A stretch of 37,935 bases of DNA from Brevinema andersonii (GTDB lineage: Bacteria > Spirochaetota > DYKD01): assembly GCA_020722765.1 (NCBI GenBank), contig DYKD01000027.1, positions 1 to 37,935 of the forward strand, written 5' to 3'. This document shows, piece by piece, positions 7,190-15,098 of this stretch; within the stretch, counting starts at the first letter, position 1; the number at the start of each line of letters is the position of its first letter. Made by a program: the position numbers and the translations under genes. Under the pieces are notes generated by a model. It saw only the letters and a program-made list of their open reading frames with translations, was not told where the DNA came from and did no database searches.

Positions 7190-7644
7190 TTATCTAATCG
7201 TTTTTTTCAATTTTAGAAAGCGCGTCTTCCGCAGCCCAGACAATTTAGTCCAGATTTTCTTTGAGTTTGGCATGATAGGAAACGCCGTAGTCATTTCTGA
7301 AAAACCTGTCACAGTCTCTATCTTCAAAGATTTTGCTTTTTGTCCTGTGATTCCCGTTGAACCCAAATAAAATTTTCCAAGCTTTGTTGCAACACCGTTA
7401 AAAAAACCGGCATAAGGATGTTTTTTGCCTAAGAGGGTATCTGCAACAGCTTTGGCCATGGGAATAGAATTGGTAGCTAGCCTTCCATGATCCTGTTTCC
7501 CAGTAATCCCAGAGTGATAACTGACACAGTCCTATAATCTTCAGGTCTGATGACTGCCGTTTTCATTTTTTTACCCGTTTTTTTTGCTATGGATATCCCT
7601 GCAGGACCCCCACCAACCACTATCAGATCGTATGATTTAGACAA
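7190..7644 (-). pseudogene. CoA-disulfide reductase/NADH oxidase-like flavoenzyme with a large internal deletion
   Basis: The gene opens with TTG at 7644 behind AGGAGG and reads SKSYDLIVVGGGPAGISIAKK, an N-terminal FAD-binding GxGxxG fold. Near 7531, in a different frame, the sequence resumes as DCVSYHSGITGKQDHGRLAT then NSIPMAKAVADTLLGKKHPY. This is the GDC(V) FAD-ribityl motif and dimerisation domain of the CoADR/NADH oxidase family. Compared with the roughly 440-residue family norm, most of the middle (rest of the FAD domain and the NAD(P)H domain, active Cys) is gone. It was the first gene of the sigma-54 operon. Certainly not a functional enzyme. Confidence 0.8.
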
Positions 7645-7717
7645 TTCAAGCCTCCTAGTATGTTAAATATATGAGGGAATCCCATAAAAACAAGGAATCT
7701 CTGTTTACCTAAATTAT

Positions 7718-7735
7718 ATGCAGAATTCATGCCAA
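7718..7735 (-). promoter_or_regulatory. Sigma-54 promoter of the redox operon
   Basis: On the minus strand TTGGCATGAATTCTGCATA gives the -24 GG (7733-7732) and -12 GC (7721-7720) separated by exactly 10 bases, the obligatory sigma-54 spacing, with a good TGGCA core. The predicted start is about 65 bases before the TTG of the oxidoreductase remnant. Twin activator sites lie about 80-140 bases upstream. Confidence 0.75.
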
Positions 7736-7812
7736 AAAATTCACCTTTATTCTTATGGGAAAAATGATTATAGAAGAAATTAAAAACCTAAGCAAAATCC
7801 TAATCAGCCCCT

Positions 7813-7831
7813 ATGTTGCAAAAATAAACAT
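7813..7831. promoter_or_regulatory. Upstream activator site 1 (half conserved)
   Basis: Begins ATGTTGCA, identical to the left arm of site 2, and ends AAACAT; the right arm is degenerate. It starts exactly 30 bp from site 2, about three helical turns, so both would be read from the same DNA face. Confidence 0.55.
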
Positions 7832-7842
7832 TTATTACCAAG

Positions 7843-7862
7843 ATGTTGCATTTATGCAATAT
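7843..7862. promoter_or_regulatory. Upstream activator site 2 (near-perfect palindrome)
   Basis: ATGTTGCA-N4-TGCAATAT is one base from a perfect inverted repeat (right arm expected TGCAACAT). It lies between the stop of the sigma-54 activator gene and its target promoter, at the usual enhancer distance. Most likely bound by the Fis-type helix-turn-helix of the adjacent activator. Confidence 0.65.
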
Positions 7863-7876
7863 TTAAAAGGGATCCT

Positions 7877-9199
7877 TTAGACCGACCATTCCTTCATTTT
7901 CCTGTACAAGGTCACCCTGTCAATCTTAAGTTCCTTTGCTGTCTTGCCCTTGTCATTCCCGTTGCGTTCCAATGCCTTGAGGATGGCTTGCCGTTCCATC
8001 TCCTTCCGTGTATTACGCAAGTCTGTCCCTCTTGTTACAGTTGCCAGATGCTGTGATTCCGTCATTTCCTGCGGAAGACATTCCAAACCAATCTGTTTCC
8101 TGTTGCAAAGAACAACAGCACGTTCAATGACATTTTCGAGTTCCCGGATATTTCCTGGCCAGTTATACATATAAAAAAGGGAAAGCACATCAGGTGAAAA
8201 ATTATTAATCTCTTTGCCTTGCACACCTTTGAATTTTTCCAGGAATTTTTCCGCAAGTACAGGAATATCTTCTTTCCTCTCCCGCAGTGGTGGCAGTTCC
8301 ATTTTGATGATATTGATCCTGTAAAAAAGATCTTGCCTGAATATCCCTTCCTTCACCATCTTTTCAAGATTCCTATTTGTAGCTGTTATGACGCGGGCAT
8401 TTGTCTTTTCTGTTTTTGTTGAACCAAGAGCCTGATACTCTTTCTCCTGCAACACTCGAAGAAGTTTCACTTGCAAAGCGGGAGAGATATCACCAATCTC
8501 ATCAAGGAAGATAGTTCCGTTCTGTGCCAAGGAAAACCGTCCGGGCTTCTCTTTGTCAGCTCCAGTAAAAGCGCCACGCTTGTATCCGAAAAGCTCGGAT
8601 TCCAGAAGATTATCTGGCAAAGCACTGCAATTTAAAGCAATAAAAGGACCATCTGCTACAGGGCTCTTCTTATGAATTGTGCGAGCTAGAACCTCTTTTC
8701 CTGTGCCCGTTTCGCCTTGTATCAGAATTGTTGTTGTACTATCCGATATGGCATTGAGAGTTTCAAAAATCCTTCGCATGGAGAGACTTCCGCTGGACAT
8801 CTCTCCGTATGTCACATGTTCCTTGAGTTCACGTTTGAGGGATTCGATCTCACTCAAATCGCGAAAGGTCTCAGCACCTCCAATCACTTTTCCCTTATTG
8901 TCCTTTAGCAATGCTGTTGAAATACTGATAGGAATCCGCTTTCCTTCCAAAGTGATAATATACCCTGTCTTGTTGATCTGTGGTTTGCCTGTCTGCATTG
9001 TCTTTCTGAGCGGACATTCATTTTCGCACATATTGGATTTGAACACTTCACAACAGGCCCGACCCATAGCTTCTTTACGTCCAATCCCTGTAATACGTTC
9101 TGCTGAAGTATTGAAGGAAGTGATCTTCCAATCCTTGTCAACCGTGAAAACGCCATCAGATATGCTTTCCAGGATGATTGATGTTATGTCAGTCTTCAT
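7877..9199 (-). CDS. Sigma-54-dependent transcriptional activator, PAS-AAA-Fis
   Basis: 440 residues. A PAS domain (about 8-115) comes first, then the AAA domain with Walker A GETGTGKE (162-169), the sigma-54 contact loop GAFTGA (209-214), Walker B FLDEIGD and the arginine-finger region FRQDLFYR. A Fis-type helix-turn-helix closes the protein (GKTAKELKIDRVTLYRKMKE). The PAS domain carries four cysteines in CC-x7-C-x3-CPL (49, 50, 58, 62), a pattern seen in anaerobe regulators and suggestive of a metal or redox sensor. There is no receiver domain, so it senses directly rather than through a kinase. Likely targets are the two flanking sigma-54 promoters at 7718-7735 and 9447-9462. Confidence 0.93.
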   Translation of the reverse strand: MKTDITSIILESISDGVFTVDKDWKITSFNTSAERITGIGRKEAMGRACCEVFKSNMCENECPLRKTMQTGKPQINKTGYIITLEGKRIPISISTALLKDNKGKVIGGAETFRDLSEIESLKRELKEHVTYGEMSSGSLSMRRIFETLNAISDSTTTILIQGETGTGKEVLARTIHKKSPVADGPFIALNCSALPDNLLESELFGYKRGAFTGADKEKPGRFSLAQNGTIFLDEIGDISPALQVKLLRVLQEKEYQALGSTKTEKTNARVITATNRNLEKMVKEGIFRQDLFYRINIIKMELPPLRERKEDIPVLAEKFLEKFKGVQGKEINNFSPDVLSLFYMYNWPGNIRELENVIERAVVLCNRKQIGLECLPQEMTESQHLATVTRGTDLRNTRKEMERQAILKALERNGNDKGKTAKELKIDRVTLYRKMKEWSV

Positions 9200-9227
9200 T
9201 TGTTTTCCTTAATATCCAAACCCTATC

Positions 9228-9256
9228 AATATAAATCTTATAATCTTTGAAGTCAA
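9228..9256 (-). promoter_or_regulatory. Sigma-70 type promoter of the sigma-54 activator gene
   Basis: On the minus strand TTGACT (9256-9251), 17-base spacer, TATATT (9233-9228). About 28 bases before the ATG at 9199, which has an AAGGA ribosome site. The activator is therefore made by the housekeeping polymerase. Confidence 0.65.
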
Positions 9257-9330
9257 TTTAGTTGAAGGTTATAGCATGAAACTAAAAACCTGATTATTTT
9301 TGGAAAACCCTATTTTTTAAGGACATCTCA

Positions 9331-9364
9331 TGTTAATATAAATATTGTTAACGTTAAATTAACA
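9331..9364. promoter_or_regulatory. Inverted-repeat cluster, candidate enhancer for the plus-strand sigma-54 promoter
   Basis: TGTTAA-N7-TTAACA (9346-9364) is preceded by another TGTTAA at 9331, and the centre contains TTAACGTTAA, itself a perfect 10-bp palindrome. It lies about 85-115 bp upstream of the -24 element at 9447, the standard enhancer position. It does not match the ATGTTGCA sites of the other operon, so either a different protein binds or the activator tolerates both. A LacI-type operator is an alternative reading of the central CG palindrome. Confidence 0.45.
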
Positions 9365-9446
9365 GACTGCTTGAATCTTGGTGATACATACTGTCTTACT
9401 AATGTTAAAAAGAAAATCATATCAGCTGATTCTGGCTTTCTTGATA

Positions 9447-9462
9447 TGGCACAATTTTTGCA
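9447..9462 (+). promoter_or_regulatory. Sigma-54 promoter of the envelope-transport operon
   Basis: TGGCACAATTTTTGCA matches the consensus TGGCAC-N5-TTGCA exactly, with GG and GC 10 bases apart. The predicted start is about 20 bases before ATG 9495, just leaving room for the GGAGG ribosome site. Confidence 0.88.
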
Positions 9463-9494
9463 GTATGATTACCATGCTAGTTATGGAGGCAAAC

Positions 9495-9686
9495 ATGAAA
9501 AAATTATTGAATTCTATTCGGGTAGTAAGTTTCATTCTCACACTCTTGTCAAGCATACCGCTTTTTATCAACTATCTCTCAAAAAGTGTTCCACAGAACA
9601 GGATAATCGTTGATATCCATGTCTGGGCAGGACTTTTTTTCATCATATTTGCGGCAACAAGCATGATAAATAAAAAAAAGAATTAA
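9495..9686 (+). CDS. Small two-helix membrane protein
   Basis: 63 residues with two hydrophobic segments (about 8-25 and 41-56) and a basic C terminus ending INKKKN. The frame stays open upstream to 9378, but ATG 9495 is chosen because the sigma-54 promoter lies at 9447-9462 and GGAGG sits 5 bases before it. The second segment reads VDIHVWAGLFFIIFA, reminiscent of DUF4405-type membrane proteins where an Asp-x-His opens the helix. The similarity is short and not conclusive. First gene of the operon, 62 bases before the ABC ATPase, so it may be an accessory subunit or a regulator of the transporter. Function unknown. Confidence 0.65.
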   Translation: MKKLLNSIRVVSFILTLLSSIPLFINYLSKSVPQNRIIVDIHVWAGLFFIIFAATSMINKKKN

Positions 9687-9748
9687 CAAACTTATAAGAA
9701 GTAGAGTCTAATAAATGTTATGGTAATCCCTTTTATGGAGGAACATAA

Positions 9749-10459
9749 ATGAATCTTATCACTCTTGAAAAAGTGACCAAACGTTATCTCACAGGCGAAG
9801 TAACTGTGAACGCTTTGAAAGAGATAAGTCTTACCATAGAGTCAAGATCTTTTGTCTCTTTTGTAGGACCTTCGGGAAGTGGAAAAACAACCCTTCTCAA
9901 TCTTTTAGGATGTCTGGATAAGCCAAGTAAAGGGAAAATAACAATTACAGGACAGGACATCAGTCTTCTTGACAGGAATTCTTCAGCACAGTTCAGGGGC
10001 AACAATATCGGATTTGTATTCCAAAATTTCAACCTTATTCCTGTACTCACAGTTTTTGAAAACGTAGAATATCCACTTATAATGGTACAGAACATTCCAG
10101 TAAACGAGAGAAAAGATAGGATATTGGCAATGCTTGATAAAGTGGGCATGTTAAACCAGAAAGACAAATATCCAACACAGCTCTCAGGCGGACAGAAACA
10201 ACGCGTGGCAGTAGCCCGTGCCCTCATAACAAACCCAAAACTTGTATTAGCAGATGAACCAACAGCGAACCTGGATCATGATTCTGCTTACAAGGTTATA
10301 GGTCTGATGCATGAGATGAAAGAGAATCTTGGCACGACTTTCGTTTTCGCTACACATGACCCGAAAATTGTAGGTGAAGCGGAGATTATTCATACTATAG
10401 AAGATGGACTGCTCATAAACAGTCAGATACAATCCAAGGGAGGACATGCACATGCGTAA
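9749..10459 (+). CDS. ABC transporter ATP-binding protein (LolD/MacB type)
   Basis: 236 residues. Walker A GPSGSGKTT (40-48), signature LSGGQKQR (145-152), Walker B LVLADEPTANLD (165-176) and switch His203 are all present, so it should hydrolyse ATP. The Q-loop region FQNFNLIPVLTVFENVEYPL is typical of the LolD/MacB/FtsE branch, whose permeases extract lipophilic molecules or drive conformational work across the periplasm instead of passing solutes through a pore. GGAGG precedes the ATG. The 3' end overlaps the permease gene by 14 bases. Operates with the FtsX-like permease next door. The tail GGHAHA is unusual but short. Confidence 0.93.
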   Translation: MNLITLEKVTKRYLTGEVTVNALKEISLTIESRSFVSFVGPSGSGKTTLLNLLGCLDKPSKGKITITGQDISLLDRNSSAQFRGNNIGFVFQNFNLIPVLTVFENVEYPLIMVQNIPVNERKDRILAMLDKVGMLNQKDKYPTQLSGGQKQRVAVARALITNPKLVLADEPTANLDHDSAYKVIGLMHEMKENLGTTFVFATHDPKIVGEAEIIHTIEDGLLINSQIQSKGGHAHA

Positions 10460-11708
10460 TATATTCAAGATTGCCTGGCGTAATCTACTCAGATACAAGA
10501 GAAGGTCACTCCTCACTTCTTCACTCATAGTGATAGGCGTGGTTCTTGTTATTGTTTTCGGTGGAGTAGGAATAGAGTTCAAGGATCAAATAATCAGCAT
10601 CATCACAGATTCTAATCTGTCACACATACAAATCCATAAAAAAGGCTATGTCGGTTCAATAGACAATCTGCCTTTAGATAAGACTCTTTCAGGTAAAGGG
10701 CTTGAGAAGGTTAGAGACATCCTAGAAAACAGAAAAGAAGTGACATCTTACTCGGAGAGGATCCGTTTTTCAGCCATGTTAAGTAGTTACGTTGAAACCA
10801 CATCAATGCGGTTGACTGCTGTCCTGCCGGAAAAAGAGAGTTTAACTTGTCCTGATATCACGGGGAGAATCAAGAAGGGTAATGCAGATCCCAGTTCCTT
10901 TGTCAAACCTGGATCCATTGTCATTCCGATGAATATAGCCTCTGGTATGAACTTGAAAGTGGGTGATGAAGTGGTTCTTGTGGCGAATAATAGGGACGGT
11001 TCTGTCAATGGCATGTCATTCAACATATCAGGGATTTCAGAGAATATCATGGGACCTGCAGGGAAAGATGGTTATATACATCTCGATGATGCTATGTCCT
11101 TGCTACGCATTGAAAATGGAGAGGTGACTGAGATTGCCATAAGGCTGAACAAGTTCAATCCACGAACCCTAAAAAAAGTCCATTCGGAAATTAATGATAC
11201 GTTTGAGTCAATGAAGTCAGAAAAGACTGGTAAATCGCCATTTGAAATTCACACCTGGGAAGAGCTATCTCCCTTTGCCAGTATTGCCAGGATTGTTACA
11301 TTCCTCATTCTCATGGTAAAAATCATCCTTGCCTCTATAGTTCTTATAAGCATACTCAACGTGATGATGATGTCTGTCTATGAACGCATTGGTGAGATAG
11401 GGACCATTGCCGCTATCGGTACAGTCCCTTCAAAAATCCTGTATCTCTTCATGACAGAAGCACTCGCATTAGGGACAGTCAGCGGTGTAGTGGGAAGTGT
11501 CATAGGCATATTGATTCTATTCATAATACGAATCGTAGGCCTAAACATAACATTCGGTTCGATGAACCTTGTTTTGTCTCCTCAGATTCCTGTTTCTGAA
11601 GTCGTTTTTGCCATTGTCATGGTCATTGTCATTTCCACGCTTGCCAGTTTGCAACCTGCCATCAAAGCGTCCAAAATGGAACCTGTTGATGCATTAAGAC
11701 ATGTCTAA
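10446..11708 (+). CDS. FtsX/LolE-like ABC permease
   Basis: 420 residues with the MacB/LolE topology. One N-terminal membrane helix (about 19-42) leads to a large periplasmic domain (about 45-275), then three helices: about 283-307, 334-357 and 385-405. MTEALALGTVSGVVGSVIGI and the closing LQPAIKASKMEPVDALRHV are the conserved FtsX-domain end. Partner of the ATPase immediately upstream (14-base overlap). The family moves lipoproteins or amphiphiles from the inner membrane, or couples ATP use to outer-membrane partners. Only one permease gene is present, so the complex is likely a homodimer, unlike LolCE. Confidence 0.92.
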   Translation: MHMRNIFKIAWRNLLRYKRRSLLTSSLIVIGVVLVIVFGGVGIEFKDQIISIITDSNLSHIQIHKKGYVGSIDNLPLDKTLSGKGLEKVRDILENRKEVTSYSERIRFSAMLSSYVETTSMRLTAVLPEKESLTCPDITGRIKKGNADPSSFVKPGSIVIPMNIASGMNLKVGDEVVLVANNRDGSVNGMSFNISGISENIMGPAGKDGYIHLDDAMSLLRIENGEVTEIAIRLNKFNPRTLKKVHSEINDTFESMKSEKTGKSPFEIHTWEELSPFASIARIVTFLILMVKIILASIVLISILNVMMMSVYERIGEIGTIAAIGTVPSKILYLFMTEALALGTVSGVVGSVIGILILFIIRIVGLNITFGSMNLVLSPQIPVSEVVFAIVMVIVISTLASLQPAIKASKMEPVDALRHV

Positions 11709-11730
11709 TCTTAAGGAAGGAGTTTTTATA

Positions 11731-12468
11731 ATGAAAAGAATATCAGTTTTCTCCCTGACATCGCTGTTAGCATTATTATTATCAACATCCCTTTGGGCTG
11801 TGAACGGTGATGAATTATTGAAAAGAATAGATACAAAGATGATGCCTGCCAGTTACGAGGCCTATAGGACTCTTGTCGATTCCGAACCCGATGGCAAGCA
11901 GAAAATATTTTCAGTTTACACTGCCAAAAAAGGAAAAGACAAAGTCGTGATGCTGTTCCTTTCACCTGCGACAGATAAGGGAAGAACAACATTGCGCTTG
12001 GCAGATAACATGTGGCTGGCCATACCAAAACTGCGGCCCATTAGGATAACAAGCCTCCAGTCTATCACGGGAAGCATCTTCAATAATTCCGATATCATGC
12101 AGCTTGATTACAGCGCAGAATATTCGGTCATCAATGTGAAAGAGACAAATTCAGGTTACATCCTCCAACTCAAGGCAAAAACAAAGAGTGTTGCTTATGA
12201 TAACCTTAAACTTTGGGCCTCCAAAGATGAAATAACAAGAAAAATAGAGTGTTACTCTGCCAGCGGAATGCTGATCAAAACCCTTGATTTCAAGCATGAT
12301 AAGGATTTTGGAAATGGTCTGATCCGTCCGTCTGTCATAGAAACCTATAGCCCCTTAAATAAGGGTTATGTTTCAACTATGACCTACACGAGAATCACCC
12401 CGCGTGAATTCAATGATGTGGTTTTCACCCTCAATTATATGACAAAAATAGACACATTAAGAAGATGA
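11731..12468 (+). CDS. LolA-like outer membrane lipoprotein-sorting family protein (COG2834)
   Basis: 245 residues from ATG 11731. An open frame begins earlier at 11701, but GGAAGGAG lies between the two and the later start gives a clean signal peptide (about 23 residues, ending SLWA). The mature part has the LolA/LppX-like half-barrel pattern (YEAYRTLVDSEPDGKQKIFS, LADNMWLAIPKLRPIRITS, QLDYSAEYSVINVKET). It is a periplasmic hydrophobic-ligand carrier by family. It follows an ABC ATPase and permease and precedes a hydrolase lipoprotein and a barrel, a layout resembling LolCDE-LolA. It could carry a lipid or other amphiphile, not necessarily lipoproteins. Confidence 0.85.
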   Translation: MKRISVFSLTSLLALLLSTSLWAVNGDELLKRIDTKMMPASYEAYRTLVDSEPDGKQKIFSVYTAKKGKDKVVMLFLSPATDKGRTTLRLADNMWLAIPKLRPIRITSLQSITGSIFNNSDIMQLDYSAEYSVINVKETNSGYILQLKAKTKSVAYDNLKLWASKDEITRKIECYSASGMLIKTLDFKHDKDFGNGLIRPSVIETYSPLNKGYVSTMTYTRITPREFNDVVFTLNYMTKIDTLRR

Positions 12469-12499
12469 GCCCAATAAACAATATAGCGAAGTTTTAGAT

Positions 12500-12739
12500 A
12501 TGGACACTCGACATAAAATATTGTCTATATTGCTAATTTTCTTGTTCACAACACTATCGGTTCATGGGCAAAATAGCAATGAAACCTCTTTAATCTGGGA
12601 AAAAGCACAACGATTCCTTCTTAATGAAGAAAAATTCCTGTCTGAAAAATATAAGGACAAGTATCTCGACTATAAAAAAAACACATCAAGATACTTTATA
12701 TCATTCAGATATGCCTTTAAATCAAAGGCCGGGAAATAA
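12500..12739 (+). CDS. Small secreted or membrane-anchored protein
   Basis: 79 residues. The N terminus has a hydrophobic stretch (about 8-22) ending near SVHG, a plausible signal peptide or anchor. The rest is short and charged: LLNEEKFLSEKYKDKYLDYK, then NTSRYFISFR. That block resembles the extreme C-terminal tail of isoprenylcysteine/phospholipid methyltransferases (EEKxLxEKxGxxYxxYxxxTxRxIP), but the enzyme body is absent. Either a truncated relic that remains translated or a small protein with chance similarity. Its stop overlaps the next ATG by one base (TAATG), so translation is coupled to the lipoprotein gene. Confidence 0.55.
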   Translation: MDTRHKILSILLIFLFTTLSVHGQNSNETSLIWEKAQRFLLNEEKFLSEKYKDKYLDYKKNTSRYFISFRYAFKSKAGK

Positions 12740-13788
12740 TGAGAATAAGATATTATCTGTTTGCCCTATCTATAATTATCTTAGGGATATTTTCAGGTTG
12801 TGCACTTATGGGAAAACGACTGGATATGTCCGGTCTTAAAGACATGAACGAGTCTGTGCTGTTGGAAGTTGAGGCATGTTCTGAAAGTGAAGTAGTCACG
12901 ATATTCTCCCAGAAAAATTATTTCACCTCGTTTTCAAAAGAGATAGATAATGATTTCAAGATAAGGAATGAAACCCGCTGGGGTCTAAAACCTGTCAACG
13001 GCAAGAGAATCCAGTCATTTCACTTGGCACAAAAATCAAAATATTTCAATGATAATACTACTTTCTATTTCTACAAAACAGAAGACTGGGATGGCGAAAA
13101 AGCCATATTGTGGGCACCAGGATTCGGTGTCAGCGATTTTGCTTTTCATTTCATTAAAAAGATATTTTATGAAGAATTAAAACAGGGATATGCCTTGCTT
13201 GTTTATATCCCGCCTTATCATCTTGACCGTTTGAAAGAAGGCAAAAAGACAGGTCAAGGAATGATAACCGGAAATGTGCTTGTCAATTTGAACACGCTTC
13301 ATGCCCTTTCGGAAGAATTAAATGTAGGGTATAGATATTTACAGGATATCGGTGTTAAAAAAATCGGAGCGTGGGCAGGTTCCATTGGCGCATCAGCGTT
13401 AAGTATTTTGTCTATCACACATGAGTTTGACCATATTTGCCTCATGATTCCAATACTTGATTGGAACACTTTGATATTCAACCCTATTTTCAAAGAAGTC
13501 AGAGGGAAACTGACTAATTCCTTTTGTAATGAAAATATGCTCCGTGAAGCCTATTCACTGGTAAGCCCAAAAAGTTATCAAATGAATATCTCACCAGAAA
13601 GGGTATTGATTCAATATGCCGAATATGATCAGTTGACGCCTTCTGAAACAACAATAGATTACGCTAATAAAAGAAACATACATAATGTTACAAAATACCC
13701 GGAATCACACGCCACAATACTTTTAAATTCTGCAGTATATAAAGATTATGCCGTGTTTTTAGACAACATGCATTCTAAGGACAAGTAA
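12739..13788 (+). CDS. Alpha/beta-hydrolase-like lipoprotein
   Basis: 349 residues. The lipobox FSGC gives lipidated Cys21. An alpha/beta-hydrolase core is visible: LWAPGFGVSDFAFHF (oxyanion side), GYALLVYIPPYHLDR, the nucleophile elbow AWAGSIGAS with Ser215, then AEYDQLTP (Asp297) and ESHATILL (His324), a complete Ser-Asp-His triad in the right order. Probably an esterase or peptidase-like hydrolase on the periplasmic face of the inner or outer membrane. Start coupled to the preceding small gene (TAATG). Within the LolD/E/A-like operon it may modify the transported amphiphile; the substrate is unknown. Confidence 0.75.
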   Translation: MRIRYYLFALSIIILGIFSGCALMGKRLDMSGLKDMNESVLLEVEACSESEVVTIFSQKNYFTSFSKEIDNDFKIRNETRWGLKPVNGKRIQSFHLAQKSKYFNDNTTFYFYKTEDWDGEKAILWAPGFGVSDFAFHFIKKIFYEELKQGYALLVYIPPYHLDRLKEGKKTGQGMITGNVLVNLNTLHALSEELNVGYRYLQDIGVKKIGAWAGSIGASALSILSITHEFDHICLMIPILDWNTLIFNPIFKEVRGKLTNSFCNENMLREAYSLVSPKSYQMNISPERVLIQYAEYDQLTPSETTIDYANKRNIHNVTKYPESHATILLNSAVYKDYAVFLDNMHSKDK

Positions 13789-13854
13789 TGACACCCCATT
13801 TCCAAATTCATGGCGCTTCTCACATTGAGTAAGCAGTTTTAAGGAGTTTTAGTG

Positions 13855-15087
13855 ATGGCTGTTCAACGACTGATAATTCTTCTTTTAGCGATGCTGTTGG
13901 TTCCTATTCTTCCTGCGCAGGTACAGGATTTTTCGGCTGATGTTGTTCCTTCAAAAGAGACGGTAGAACTTTCCGGCTCTCTTCTGGTTTCAACGAGTTT
14001 TCTTTCAGCGAAAACGGAATCCCTTTTCTATAAGTTGCTTTTTCAAGGACAACCGTTACAAGACTATCTTTTTGATTTCAACACTGGTCTATATCTGAAC
14101 GGGGACTATCAGACAAGTAAAATGGGAGTCCATCTACACTCATACTCAAGCTATTCGGAACCCATAGGTTTCACATCACAGATATTCGAACTTTTTGGAA
14201 CCCTGAATATCTCAGACTATCTTTTCCTTTCAACAGGGAAAATCACCCATAACTGGGGGAAAGGATATGCTTTTAACCCGGCAGGATTTGCCAATTCGAA
14301 AAAAAATCCCGAAGATCCGGAACTTCCTCTGGACGGACGACTCAACCTAAATATGGAATTGCAATATAGTTTCCAGAATCCCTCTTTACAGAATATGGCT
14401 TTTCAGATGATTCTCTTTCCGCCACCCCAGTCAATAAATTCTAAATTTTCAGACATACGCAATACGGATTGTGCCTTAAAATCCTACTTCCTGGTTTTTG
14501 ACTCTGACATTGACCTTCTGGCATATTTAAGCAGGACAAATCAGATAAAATATGGCATCGATTTCTCCAGAAATATCGTTACAAGCCTTGAAATTCATGG
14601 GGAGTACGCTTATATTATTGAGGATTCAGATTCTGCCCAGTCTTCCTATCTTCTTGGATTGCGGTGGTTGAACCGTCTCAATGTGACAACGATTTTTGAA
14701 TTTTATCATCAGGATGATGGATGGGAAAGTGAAGAATTTGTTTCTTATCTCAGTAGTATTGGACAGAAAATCGAATCTGGAAATTTAAACGCTGACATGA
14801 ACCTATATTCTGCCAGCAAGGATAAGGCTGTTTTAATGAAAGATTATCTTTATCTGAAATTGTCCTGGCCGGAACCGTTCAACTTGCTTTACTTTACTCC
14901 TGCTTCCTATGTCCTTTACAATCTTGAAGATCAGAGTGCCCTGGTTGCTTTAAACCTTTCTTGGAAACCTGTTTCGAATTTAGAAATTCTTTTGACGCCT
15001 TCTTTTTCAACTGGTCATATCCATTCCGAGTTTGGAAGTAAATTTTACTCTACCAAGACTGACTTAAAACTGACATATTCCTTTTAA
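13855..15087 (+). CDS. Predicted outer-membrane beta-barrel protein
   Basis: 410 residues from ATG 13855 (a GTG at 13852 is also possible); AAGGAG lies 8 bases upstream. Signal peptide of about 24 residues ending LPAQ. The body alternates aromatic and polar residues in many short strands (GLYLNGDYQTSKMGVHLHSY, LGLRWLNRLNVTTIFEFYHQ). The protein ends TDLKLTYSF; a terminal Phe is the usual BAM recognition signal. No TonB box or plug is visible. It fits as the outer-membrane end of the LolD/E/A-like transport route encoded upstream. I do not recognise a specific porin family. Confidence 0.75.
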   Translation: MAVQRLIILLLAMLLVPILPAQVQDFSADVVPSKETVELSGSLLVSTSFLSAKTESLFYKLLFQGQPLQDYLFDFNTGLYLNGDYQTSKMGVHLHSYSSYSEPIGFTSQIFELFGTLNISDYLFLSTGKITHNWGKGYAFNPAGFANSKKNPEDPELPLDGRLNLNMELQYSFQNPSLQNMAFQMILFPPPQSINSKFSDIRNTDCALKSYFLVFDSDIDLLAYLSRTNQIKYGIDFSRNIVTSLEIHGEYAYIIEDSDSAQSSYLLGLRWLNRLNVTTIFEFYHQDDGWESEEFVSYLSSIGQKIESGNLNADMNLYSASKDKAVLMKDYLYLKLSWPEPFNLLYFTPASYVLYNLEDQSALVALNLSWKPVSNLEILLTPSFSTGHIHSEFGSKFYSTKTDLKLTYSF

Positions 15088-15098
15088 GGAGCTGATTG

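Noticed and set aside
8679-9212. A 177-codon plus-strand open frame
   Set aside because: Antisense to the well-supported PAS and AAA domains of the sigma-54 activator.
9378-9494. Upstream extension of the small membrane protein frame
   Set aside because: The sigma-54 promoter at 9447-9462 lies inside the extension, and the ribosome site GGAGG fits ATG 9495.
9749-12468. Naming the ABC ATPase, permease and LolA-like genes lolD, lolE and lolA
   Set aside because: A single permease, sigma-54 control and the unusual neighbours argue for a paralogous system, so symbols would mislead.
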